Below, one piece after another: positions 1-8,201 of a stretch of 64,000 nucleotides of DNA. Numbering within the stretch: position 1 is the stretch's first letter; every line of letters begins with the position of its first letter. This stretch comes from Vulcanisaeta sp. JCM 16161 (GTDB taxonomy: Archaea > Thermoproteota > Thermoprotei > Thermoproteales > Thermocladiaceae). The DNA lies in contig NZ_BBDO01000002.1 in the NCBI RefSeq assembly GCF_001316285.1, positions 62,001 to 126,000 of the forward strand, given 5' to 3'. The notes beneath the pieces were generated by a model that did not search any database, was not told where the DNA came from, and worked only from the letters and a program-made list of their open reading frames with translations. The position numbers and the translations under genes were made by a program.

Positions 1-807
1 GGGCATTAGATGGCACACCACGCAGGATTATTAGTCTCAACCCGTCAATAACGGAGTTTCTATTCGTAATAGGCGCAGGTAGTAGGGTGGTTGGGACTGA
101 CGTTTGGAGTTATAGGCCTAGGGAGGCAATGAAGACCATTAAGATCGGGTCATTCACATCAGCCGATATTGAGGCAATCAGGAAATTAAGCCCCGACTTA
201 ATAATACTCTCATACCCAGTCCAAAGGCAGTTGGTAGAACCACTAAGTGGGATTGCCCCCGTGCTTGCGATACCCATGCCCGTGAATTTAAATGCCGTGG
301 TAAGTTCCTTTGAATGATAGGCGAATTACTCGATATGGATGATAATGCGCAAAGGGTGATGGTATTTACATGGACTTATTGAGACAATCCATAGATGTAG
401 AGGATGCCATGGTTGTTCTATCCCTTGGTGATTATGTCATACCCTGTGAAGCATCATACATAGCATCAGCGCTTAACAAAGTTGGTATTAAGTATGTAAG
501 AGACCTTAAGTGCGTTGAGCTCATTACAAATAAGGATGGCGTTATAGACATAATTAATAGAGTTAATCCTAAATTAGTGATTTACGAGGGAAAGACCAAG
601 GATTATAGACCACAGGAGACAAGCTGGATAAATAGGCCGGTGGTGCACACGCCAAATGACGTTCTTGCGCACTTCGGACCGAGCCTTCCGCTTGACATTC
701 AATTACTAATAAACACCATTAAGAATGGAGAAAAATTCGTAAAGGGCACTTCAAGCATCACAAGACCAAGCTCAATGATCCCTGGTATAAGCCCTACCTA
801 TGACTGA
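1..807 (+). CDS. Metal-chelate (Fe/cobalamin-type) ABC substrate-binding protein, partial and frameshifted
   Basis: This is the 3' part of a periplasmic-binding-protein family 2 (BtuF/FhuD type) lipoprotein that captures iron-siderophore or corrinoid complexes outside the cell. The reading frame is open from base 3. It shows the N-lobe signature RIISLNPSITEFLF, then VVGTD and the IEAIRKLSPDLIIL strand-helix that is typical of the family. Around bases 313 and 365 the frame shifts twice. The C-lobe continues from about 370 (DYVIPCEASYIASAL, ending VHTPNDVLAHFGPSLPLDI). The signal peptide and the permease and ATPase genes must lie upstream of the window. It converges with the regulator gene at 798 and overlaps it by 10 nt. 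The substrate cannot be told from sequence. Confidence 0.8.
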
Positions 808-1191
808 TTACTACGCATCTTCTTAAGGTTAGGCCTAACGTAGTTTTTCCAAACCTCGCCAGCAACCTTCTTACCAATCTTAGTTAAGTCATAGTAAATA
901 CCCCTACCACGCCTCTCAGGATTACGTTGTTTAACCTTTAACCAAGGCTTAACTGATGATGTCACCCTACCCTTAAGCGAACCTTTAAACTCCTGAAGCA
1001 AACCCAACTGAACTAGGTGTTGAACGGCCTTTTCAACCTCATCCTCAGGCACTACCGGTCTCCAACCAGCGGCACCAAGAAGCTCCTAGCGAGCAGCCAC
1101 GGTGTGTCGGTCCGTAGTGATAAATATGCGCCAGTATTTTCTTTTCGAGATCCGTGAGTTGGCTTATTATCGCGTCTATGTCATTCGACAT
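798..1191 (-). CDS. Winged-helix DNA-binding protein, DUF2250-like, two frameshifts
   Basis: This is probably a small transcription regulator of about 130 residues. The C-terminal 84 residues are open from 1052. Upstream, other frames give MSNDIDAIISQLTDLEKK and then HIYHYGPTH, WLLAR and ELLGAAGWRPVV. Joined with one base added at each of two points (about 1096 and 1083) they form a continuous protein. The pattern YGPTHPWLLARELLG followed by PEDEVEKAVQHLVQLGLL matches archaeal DUF2250 winged-helix proteins. The basic tail (KQRNPERRGRG, YYDLTKIGKKV) fits the wing and a terminal helix. The start ATG at 1191 is chosen because it begins the reconstructed protein. Its target is unknown; gluconate dehydratase lies 54 nt upstream on the same strand. 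Confidence 0.6.
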
Positions 1192-1244
1192 TTAGGAAAA
1201 TGGAATTAATAACTGATTTAAATCAATAACTTCATAAGTATCAA

Positions 1245-2440
1245 TCACTTATACCTCTTCCACGTACCCTTTATGACCCATACAGGCTCCTCCTCATGGA
1301 ATGGCTCCATACCCTCAAACCTCATCTCAGCGAGAACCTTCTCATTAACGTCAACACCAAGGCCGGGCCTGTTGGGCACCCTGTAATAACCGTCCTCGAG
1401 CTTAATGGCATTATTAATTATATCCCTCTTCCACTGAGGCCAGAATTCGTAGAAGCTCTCCTGAATTAGCAGGTTATACGTACTCGCATCAAACTGTAGA
1501 GTCGCCGCATGCTGCACAGGGCCGAAGGCGTTGTGCGGTGCTAACTCGACTCCATATGCCTCTGTTAAAGCCCTGATCCTACTCATGCCCGTGAAGCCCA
1601 GGGCATTGGTTATGTCAGGTTGAAGGACATCCACCAAACCCCTCTCCAGTAGTTGTAGTGCCTCTTCAACGCTGATTATCCTCTCACCGACCGCGATTCG
1701 GACGCTGGGCACTGCAGCCTTTATCTTTGCTAAGCCCTCAAAGTTCAGGTCAGGATGTACTGGCTCCTCAATGAACAACGGATCAAACTGCTCCATGGCC
1801 TTAACCATCTTAATGGCCGTATTAACGTTAAAGCGCCCATGAACCTCTATCAATATGTCTACGTACTTACCCACAGCCTCCCTAACAGCCCTAACCCTCT
1901 CCACAGCCTCCTCAAGGCCCTCCTCATCCATCTGATCAAAGTATGGACCGAATGGGTCGAACTTCATGGCCTTAAAGCCATGGACACAACCTCCTTAGCC
2001 CTCCTCGCGAAGTCGTCAGGCGTTACGCAATCGCTATACCAACCATTTGCATAGACCTTAATCCTCTCGTTAACAAGGCCACCAAGGAATTGATATATGG
2101 GTGCACCAAGGTACTTACCCAGTAAGTCGTGTAGTGCTATGTCGACGGCGCTGTATGCCGTAGCGGCCTCAAATGACCGACTGATATAGAATTCATGCTT
2201 ATACCACTCCCTGAAAAGGTACTCAATCCTGAACGGGTCCTTACCAACCATGAACCTCCTAACCTCCTCAATGGCCTTAACAACCTGGTTAACCCTTAAC
2301 GTGGGTACGGCCTCTCCATAACCAACCTGCCCATCACCTGTAACAACCCTAACAATTATTGAGACGGAGGCCCATGGTGATGCCTTAGCCGTTGCCAAGT
2401 CACTTACTGGGTATATCTCTATGTCCTTGATAGTAACCAT
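1245..2440 (-). CDS. gnaD: Gluconate/galactonate dehydratase, enolase superfamily, one frameshift
   Basis: It dehydrates D-gluconate (and probably D-galactonate) to the 2-keto-3-deoxy acid, the first committed step of the archaeal branched Entner-Doudoroff pathway. The protein is close to Sulfolobus GnaD throughout: GYGEAVPTLRV in the capping domain, WYKHEFYISRSFE, VYANGWYSDCVTPDDFA, then KFDPFGPY (KxD base), FIEEPVHPD and GERIISVEEA (metal ligands), HNAFGPVQH (catalytic His) and EPVWVIKGTWK at the C terminus. The frame breaks at about 1967, where ATGGCTTT should read ATGGGCTTT to give the expected Met-Gly-Phe-Lys-Ala. Restored length is about 398 residues, normal for the family. It is divergent from the MFS gene, with a poly-G tract between them. 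Confidence 0.92.
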
Positions 2441-2491
2441 ATAGTCTTGGTAATATGCATTTTTAAGCTTGGTTCTGTAATAAAGGCTTAA

Positions 2492-2502
2492 GGGGGGGGG
2501 GG
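2492..2502 (+). repeat. G11 homopolymer in the promoter of an MFS gene
   Basis: A run of eleven G lies 20 nt before the MFS start codon and 52 nt from the divergent gnaD start. It sits between two AT-rich elements (GCTTAA and TTAAAATA) where the TATA box or start site of the MFS gene is expected. It is exceptional in a genome of this composition. The true length may differ, because homopolymers are miscalled elsewhere in the window. Confidence 0.7.
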
Positions 2503-2521
2503 TTAAAATAGTGGGTACCTA

Positions 2522-3871
2522 ATGGATAGGACACAATTCATGGTTTTGGCACTACTTACCTTAGCCTCGTTCATGACGGCGCTGGATAGCACAATCGTAA
2601 TCCTGGCATTACCTGTAATGCTAACTGCGTTACATAGCGACTTGTCCACGCTAGTTTGGGTAATACTAATCTATATACTCGCCGTCACGGTATTCTCAAC
2701 GCAGTTGGGAAAGCTTGGCGACCTAAAGGGCAGGGCTAGAATGTTTAATCTTGGCATGATACTCTTCGGTATAGGCAGCGCGTTATGCGGCTTATCGACA
2801 AGCGCCATGGAGCTTATTGGATTTAGGACGATACAGGCACTTGGCGGATCCTTGATGACCAGCAACACCATGGCCATAGCCAGCGATTACTTTAGGCCGG
2901 AGGAGAGGGGGTTCGTGTTTGGAACGACATCAATGGGCTGGAACCTGGGGGCTGTGGCCGGTATACTGGCTGGCGGTGTTATAACCACATTCATTGGTTG
3001 GAGGTGGATATTCTATGTAAATGTGCCAATAGCCATATTTAGCTTCATAATGGGCTTGGCATACCTGAGGGATAGGGGTGTCAGGATTAAGCAGGACTTT
3101 GACATATACGGTGCAGTAACCCTCGGGTTATCCCTCGGCCTCCTATCAATGGCTGGGATAACCTACGCCGGCGTTGGTTATAACAATGCCGTAGGCTTAA
3201 TGACATTATCGGGACTAGCTCTATTTGTCATATTCATATACATAGAGACCAGAGCAAAGTCGCCATTAATAAGCCTAAGGCTCTTCAGGATTAAGATGTT
3301 CACGCTATCAAGCTTATCCTACTTCTTCCAGTACATGGCTAACAACGCAATACTATTCCTATTAATAATGTATTTACAGGGGGTCAGGGGGTTAAACCCA
3401 TTCTATGCGTCCATATGGCTAGTCCCCGGCTACTTACTCGGTTCAATAGCGGCTACCTTTGGCGGTAGGTTGGCTGACAGGTCTGATGCCAGGGTAATAG
3501 CGTCAGTTGGACTTACGCTTCAGGCCGTGGCATACGTACTATACGACACATTACTAACGTTAACAACACCGTTCTACTACATAACGATAATAGCATCAAT
3601 AAGTGGAATAGGGGCTGGAATGTTCTTCGCAGCCAATGGTAAGATGGTGATGTTCGATGTGCCGAGGGACATGTATGGTATAGCCTCGGGGACGAACAGG
3701 ACAATTGGTAACATAGGTATATTGCTAAGCTTCATAATAGCTATTGTGGTCTCCTCAATGGCAATACCGAGGAGTGTTGCCTTCCAAATATTCGTGGGAA
3801 CATCCATACTAACACCAAGCCTAATGGCACCCTTCATAAACAGCTACATATGGCGTTCAGGGCATCCCTAG
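2522..3871 (+). CDS. MFS drug/solute transporter, DHA2-like, intact
   Basis: This is an integral membrane protein of 449 residues with about 12-14 hydrophobic helices. The first helix carries LASFMTALDSTIVILALPVM, the usual start of the DHA2 (14-helix) group. Motif A-like QLGKLGDLKGRARMF lies in the loop after helix 2, and GWRWIFYVNVPIA follows helix 5, both diagnostic of this branch of the major facilitator superfamily. It is probably a proton-driven exporter of organic cations or an acid-sugar related solute. The divergent placement next to gnaD could mean it moves a sugar acid, but the family more often exports drugs. One of the minority of uninterrupted long genes here. Confidence 0.85.
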   Translation: MDRTQFMVLALLTLASFMTALDSTIVILALPVMLTALHSDLSTLVWVILIYILAVTVFSTQLGKLGDLKGRARMFNLGMILFGIGSALCGLSTSAMELIGFRTIQALGGSLMTSNTMAIASDYFRPEERGFVFGTTSMGWNLGAVAGILAGGVITTFIGWRWIFYVNVPIAIFSFIMGLAYLRDRGVRIKQDFDIYGAVTLGLSLGLLSMAGITYAGVGYNNAVGLMTLSGLALFVIFIYIETRAKSPLISLRLFRIKMFTLSSLSYFFQYMANNAILFLLIMYLQGVRGLNPFYASIWLVPGYLLGSIAATFGGRLADRSDARVIASVGLTLQAVAYVLYDTLLTLTTPFYYITIIASISGIGAGMFFAANGKMVMFDVPRDMYGIASGTNRTIGNIGILLSFIIAIVVSSMAIPRSVAFQIFVGTSILTPSLMAPFINSYIWRSGHP

Positions 3872-4010
3872 CTAATAGCGTGGCGATTGCAACATCATGG
3901 AGTAGGACGAGGGTGCCTATGGCACAGCAAAGAAAAGTAGTAAATAAGTCATAAAAATACTTAACCTCAATGACTAAGCATTTTAAGGAGTGAGGTAAGC
4001 ATTCACAATA
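3872..4010. other. Intergenic spacer before PaREP1 gene
   Basis: This 139-nt stretch lies between co-directional genes. It contains AT-rich sequence and, just before the next ATG, AAGGAGTGAGG, a purine-rich stretch that could act as a ribosome binding site about 20 nt upstream of the start. I see no RNA gene or repeat. Confidence 0.4.
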
Positions 4011-4493
4011 ATGGAGCAATTACCCAAGCCCTGGTTTGACCTCAATAAATATAGGGAGGTCAGGTTAAGGGAGGCGGTGTATGAAGCCGAACTCGCCGAA
4101 TCTTTCCTAAACCAGGGACTCATAAGAAATGCCGCCGGCAAGGCATTTCAGGCCTGGAAGGCCCTAGTGGCGGCATACGCCGTGGATAAAATAAATGAAT
4201 TAAGGAAGTTATTCCCAGGCACAAAGAAATTGAGGGGGCTCAGGACAAGGGTCGAAAAGGCCTATTGGATTGTAGCCGTCATGCCAACAACGGTACTGAA
4301 ACCTGTGGCTCAGGTAATAGGTGGTGACATTGACGTATACACAAACATGGCGCTGTGGCTGCATGAGTACCAATACAATGGGCCGGATAAACAGGGCATA
4401 CTAAGTCCATATCCAGATGATGAGTCTGCAGCTAGAGATATAAGGACGTTGATAAGTAAGACTAGAGAACTTACGAAGAAGGCCGTTCAATAA
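4011..4493 (+). CDS. PaREP1 family protein
   Basis: This 160-residue, mostly helical cytosolic protein belongs to PaREP1, a family greatly expanded in Pyrobaculum and relatives. The recognisable core is ELPKPW-like start (QLPKPWFDLNKYREVRL), EAELAESFLNQGLIRNAAGKAFQAWKA and VAAYAVDKI, an antiparallel helix bundle resembling HEPN proteins. Its biochemical function is not established. HEPN-like bundles often occur in toxin or nucleic-acid-binding roles, but the RxxxxH nuclease motif is not evident. It stands alone, just upstream of tRNA-Thr. The gene is intact. Confidence 0.8.
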   Translation: MEQLPKPWFDLNKYREVRLREAVYEAELAESFLNQGLIRNAAGKAFQAWKALVAAYAVDKINELRKLFPGTKKLRGLRTRVEKAYWIVAVMPTTVLKPVAQVIGGDIDVYTNMALWLHEYQYNGPDKQGILSPYPDDESAARDIRTLISKTRELTKKAVQ

Positions 4494-4505
4494 CCATCAC
4501 GAAAA

Positions 4506-4514
4506 GCTTAAAAT
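4506..4514 (+). promoter_or_regulatory. TATA box of tRNA-Thr
   Basis: GCTTAAAAT preceded by purine-rich GAAAA (BRE-like) lies about 27 nt before the tRNA 5' end. The tRNA(CAU) and tRNA-Lys genes in this window have the same GAAAA-nnCTTTTAAA arrangement. Confidence 0.6.
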
Positions 4515-4536
4515 TTCTCAGGGGGATCACATTCCT

Positions 4537-4635
<99 letters not shown>

Positions 4636-4677
4636 CGCAGGTTGTTCTTTTAGCCCTACTTTATGGATAAAGGGCTA

Positions 4678-5502
4678 TTATTCTATTGATATTTCTCCTG
4701 CCGTGTCTATTCCGCACTTTATTACGTCCATCTTAGTGTTCATTAGGCATACGAGTTGTCTCATTGTTAGTGGGCCAAGCGCCTCGACCTTTTCAACTTC
4801 AGTCTCACTTAGTCCATATTCCTGGATCACCTCCTTTAGGTCCTCTGGTGTTACGTAGTCAGGTAGTGTTATTGCACCTAGCCTTAGTATGTCAAATAGT
4901 GGTGTGTCGACCTTCGATATTAGGTTGACCACGTCTGGGAGTAACGTAATTATTATCCTGGTCGATGGTATTGCTTGCATGTTATTCCTAAAGGCATGTA
5001 TTGCGTTTATGAAGTCCACGGCCCTGGGGTCATCCTGACTAAGTAGGCCTTCATCAACGCCAATAATCAGTGGCGCCATGCCGAGTAACTCCACGGCGTC
5101 ATTAAGTAGCTTTAGAGTCTCCATTGGCTTTAATCTGGCGCTCTCGACAATCTCATCAAGACCTGCCTTAGCGAATGCCTTGAGTAAACCCTTTACGCCG
5201 GTTCTTTTCAGTTTCTCCTGAATGTCCCTAATCACGTGTATGTTATCGGCGAATACCGTGGATATAATAGCCGGTAAGTCCCTATCCCTAACCTCAGTCA
5301 TGTCAGCATACATGAATGTACCATCACCCATACCCTCAAGGCTAAGGAGTAGAGTCGTCTTTCCAGCACCAGCCCTACCAATTATCGCGATTAATTGGTA
5401 ATCCTCACGAATCATACTCAATAACTTCTCCCTGGCGGCCCTCCACGATGGGCCAAGCAGCTTTATACTTAAACCCCTATTAGGAACTAAGAACCTCTGC
5501 AT
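4678..5502 (-). CDS. AAA-type P-loop ATPase, archaeal
   Basis: This is a 274-residue soluble ATPase of unknown target. It has Walker A GRAGAGKTT at about residues 42-50 and Walker B-like PLIIGVDEG at about 143-151. RIIITLLPDVV follows in the sensor region. A C-terminal helical segment (VTPEDLKEVIQEYGLSETEVEKVEALG) resembles the small domain of STAND/Orc-like archaeal ATPases. The initiator-specific motifs of Orc1/Cdc6 are not seen. Its start overlaps the end of the upstream gene (5480-5997) by 23 nt, so the two are probably translated together and act together. The gene is intact. Function unknown. Confidence 0.65.
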   Translation of the reverse strand: MQRFLVPNRGLSIKLLGPSWRAAREKLLSMIREDYQLIAIIGRAGAGKTTLLLSLEGMGDGTFMYADMTEVRDRDLPAIISTVFADNIHVIRDIQEKLKRTGVKGLLKAFAKAGLDEIVESARLKPMETLKLLNDAVELLGMAPLIIGVDEGLLSQDDPRAVDFINAIHAFRNNMQAIPSTRIIITLLPDVVNLISKVDTPLFDILRLGAITLPDYVTPEDLKEVIQEYGLSETEVEKVEALGPLTMRQLVCLMNTKMDVIKCGIDTAGEISIE

Positions 5503-5997
5503 TGCTTATCACCTTTATTAAGCCATAGTATGAGGAACCAATTTTCAGCCTACGGGAACCGCCATGGGCGAAAACGAACTTACCCCTATGGAACTTGATA
5601 ACTTTAACTAGGAACTCCTCAGCCTCCTTAGTCGGTACGTTAAGCTACCCTCTATGTACTTAATTAAATCACCAATATCAGCATAGCCGGACAGCGGATT
5701 CGCCAACTTCCTAATGCCTTCAATCACAAGTGTTAGTGGGTCAACATCCTCCCTGGGTGTTAATAGGTTATTCACCCTGCCCATCATTTCCCTATCCGTT
5801 AATATCACACTCCTACCCTGACCACTCTTAACAACCTTAGCCTTGCCAATACTCACTAGGTATTGAACAACAGCCTCAGGATCCTTAACCCATTTACCCA
5901 GCGTACTCGTGTACGTTATGTACGCGACCCTAATGCCATCAACCTCCTCCTTCCCAAGCACAACACCAACTACGTAGGCCAGGTCAACCCTATCCAC
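5480..5997 (-). CDS. Conserved hypothetical, partner of AAA ATPase, one frameshift
   Basis: I do not recognise this family. The first 120 residues are open from a GTG at 5997 (MDRVDLAYVVGVVLG). Near 5636 the frame shifts, and the new frame continues NVPTKEAEEFLVKVIKF, HRGKFVFAHGGSRRLKIGS and SYYGLIKVISNAEVLSS, to a stop at 5480-5482. The restored protein has about 172 residues and looks globular, without membrane segments. The part around YLVSIGKAKVVKSGQGRSVILT could be a winged helix. Its 3' end lies inside the start of the ATPase gene, so a stable two-gene operon is likely. Confidence 0.55.
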
Positions 5998-6088
5998 GAT
6001 ATATGCATTAACCCGGCACTAAATTATGCTATGCCTTATAATAAGTAATTATTACGTAGATAATACATGAGTATTGATACCAATAATG

Positions 6089-6666
6089 CTAGATTATATT
6101 AATAGACCTGAGAAAATCAAGCACCAACCTCACGAATTCCCTGGCTTATCCAAGTAAGCAGGATGACCAGCGCCATTAATAACCTCAACCCTAAAGCCGG
6201 CCCTTCTCATAGCTCCATATTCTCCCTACCAGAAACCCTATCATTACTCCCCCAAATACCCATTACAGACCCTAATCCTCGATAAATCAATGCTTGGTAC
6301 CCTCACGGGACCAACCACTATGCCAGCGGCTGCTGGGTAGTTAAGTGCTAAGTACCTAAGTACGGTCTCACCACCTAGGCTCGCACCAACGAGCACCGGG
6401 CCTTCAATACTTAATGCCTTAATTATAGCATATAGGTGGTTAGCATAGTCATTATCATTCCTCGGCATGAAGTGATCACTCTTTGACTTAGGCCCGTACG
6501 GCATATCCACAGCGTATATCTTAAGGCCTGGAAAATCGTTACCACAGCAATTAATCCAGTCATCGGCACTAAAGTTGAGACCGTGAACCATCACCATCGG
6601 TTTACCATTACCATGTACTAGGTATCGCACTGATTTACCGTTTACCGTTATCCAATTCTCACTCAC
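6089..6666 (-). CDS. Alpha/beta hydrolase, about three frameshifts
   Basis: This is a small (about 190 residues) alpha/beta-fold hydrolase, probably an esterase. The open 5' part shows PMVMVHGLNFSADDW (oxyanion region) and the nucleophile elbow LVGASLGGET (GxSxG). Past an early stop near 6270, shifted frames give VMGIWGSNDRVSGREN (acid strand) and MRRAGFRVEVINGAGHPAYL with the catalytic His. After another shift FVRLVLDFLRS follows, ending at 6089. All triad regions exist, so the breaks look like sequencing indels. Substrate unknown. The upstream region is shared with the divergent TFS-like gene. Confidence 0.75.
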
Positions 6667-6786
6667 GACCTAGGCCTAGATCAACCCTTTATTTTACTTT
6701 CTTGAGTATCATCAATTGTACCTTACTTACGTTATTAATAATTCCCGGTTAAGGTGGTCATAAGGTTTTTAAGTAAGTTCTTTGTT

Positions 6787-6800
6787 TGCGAATATTCGCA
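6787..6800. promoter_or_regulatory. 14-bp palindrome abutting the TFS-like start codon
   Basis: TGCGAATATTCGCA is a perfect palindrome ending at the base before ATG 6801. A TATA-like GTTTTTAAG lies about 6765-6773, so the predicted start of transcription falls inside the palindrome. This is a good position for a repressor or autoregulatory site of the zinc-ribbon/methyltransferase operon. Confidence 0.5.
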
Positions 6801-7078
6801 ATGAAGTTTTGTCCTAGATGTGGAGGGTTAATGGTTCCCGTGAAGAAGGAAGGAAGGTTTACCTTAGGTGCCAGAGGTGTGGTTATGAGGAGGAGCTGAA
6901 GAGCAGTGATGCTAAGTCCTATGTCGATAAGAAGAGCATTGAGAAGAGAGGTGCCGTCATTGTGGAGAGCTATGAGGAGAAGGAACCTAGTGAGGAGGAG
7001 AAGGAGCTTAAGGAGGACTATGTTAAGCAGCTTCTTGATAACCTATATGAGACGGAGAGTGAGCAGGAGGAGGATTAA
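6801..7078 (+). CDS. TFS/RPB9-like protein with N-terminal zinc ribbon only, one frameshift
   Basis: This is a small protein of about 92 residues related to archaeal transcription factor S. The start frame gives MKFCPRCGGLMVPVKKEG. One missing base near 6855 moves it to the frame KVYLRCQRCGYEEELKSSD. Together they form the N-terminal C4 zinc ribbon (CPRC...CQRC) that docks on RNA polymerase. A true TFS has a second, C-terminal ribbon with the Asp-Glu hairpin that stimulates RNA cleavage. Here a strongly acidic helical tail (YEEKEPSEEEKELKEDYV...EQEED) takes its place, and no frame encodes a second ribbon before the next gene. It therefore may bind polymerase without cleavage activity. Only 38 nt separate it from the methyltransferase gene. 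Confidence 0.75.
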
Positions 7079-7116
7079 GATTAAAATTAATGTAATGCTA
7101 TAATCATAATGCGGTA

Positions 7117-8086
7117 ATGAGGTATACCGTAGTTGACCTATTCGCAGGTGCTGGAGGGTTTAGCAGGGGATTTAAGGACGCGGGCTTCGATATAGCCCTT
7201 GGCGTTGAAATTGACGCTAACGCTGCACGAACATATAGTTACAACTTCCCGGATGCGGTGATGATCGTTGATGATGTTAGGAATGTTCGGGGCGAGGATA
7301 TCATTAAGTACATTGGCGATAGGCCAGACGTCGTGATTGGTGGCAGTCCCTGCGAGGCATTCACCGAGACTAATCCGAGGAGGGCTAAGGACCCACTTGA
7401 TAGGCTTTACGTGGATGAGCTGGGTAGGTTAACCCTTGAATTCATTAGGCTCATTGGTGAGTTAAGGCCTAGGGTATTTGTACTTGAGAATGTGGTTCAT
7501 ATAATGGATGGGCCATTGAGGGATGCTTTAATCAATGAATTCGCAAGGGTTGGTTATGAGAGGATTTTCTTTAATGTGCTTCATGCCGAGGATTACGGAA
7601 CACCCAGTGTTAGGCGTAGGGTCTTCATTAGCAATATACCGATAAGGCCTGAGAAGTCGAGTAGAGTATTAACTGTGTGGGATGCCATCGGCGACCTGCC
7701 CGAACCTGGCGACCCCGGAATACCTAACCATGAGTATGTGACTATTAGTGATAGAAAGATTAGAGGAATAACAAGGCTTAATTGATGAGGCACTCTACAG
7801 GTTTAGGGGCGCCACAGGCTCGTTTAGGAATTTCGTGAGGCTTAACCCTTGGAAGCCCGCACCAACCGTCATGGGTAGTGTGCGTTTTGTACATCCCTTT
7901 GAGGATAGGGTATTGACGGTTAGGGAACAGGCTAGACTTATGGGCTTTCCTGACAATCACGTGTTCTTTGGACCTAAGGATTCCCAGTTCAACCAAATTG
8001 GCGAAGCCGTACCACCACCACTAGCCCGTGCAATTGCTAAAGTTGTACTCAAACACCTGGGGACTGACGATTTCGATATTACTTGA
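7117..8086 (+). CDS. DNA (cytosine-5) methyltransferase, one frameshift
   Basis: It transfers methyl from S-adenosylmethionine to C5 of cytosine in DNA. Motif I is VVDLFAGAGGFSRGF near the N terminus. Motif IV is GGSPCEAFTETN with the catalytic Cys. Motif VI is VFVLENV, and motif VIII is SVRRRVFISN. After a shift near 7780 come the target-recognition region and motifs IX-X (LTVREQARLMGFPDN, QIGEAVPPPLARAIAKVV). About 323 residues, compact for the family. No restriction endonuclease is adjacent, so it is an orphan or its partner lies elsewhere. Co-transcription with the zinc-ribbon gene is likely. Cytosine methylation is risky at high temperature because m5C deaminates to T. Confidence 0.88.
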
Positions 8087-8201
8087 TTTTTGTCAATAAA
8101 TTAATTAACATTACACCCGATTCTATTTTGTTAAAGTGTTATTAAATTTTTAAGTGTTATAAGGGTAAAGTATTAATACATCGGTTTAATAATACTCATC
8201 A
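8087..8201 (+). promoter_or_regulatory. AT-rich promoter region of fbp
   Basis: This 115-nt spacer is very AT-rich. GGTTTAATAATA at about 8184-8195 and TTAAATTTTTAAG at about 8142-8154 are possible TATA elements for the FBP aldolase/phosphatase gene. No RNA structure was noticed. Confidence 0.35.

Noticed and set aside
3834..4019. Minus-strand frame of 61 codons between the MFS and PaREP1 genes
   Set aside because: Low-complexity composition with clustered Cys and Leu, overlaps two real genes, no promoter seen.
6700..6730. TTGATGA on the minus strand as a box C
   Set aside because: The first base does not fit RUGAUGA and no box D occurs within 60 nt downstream.
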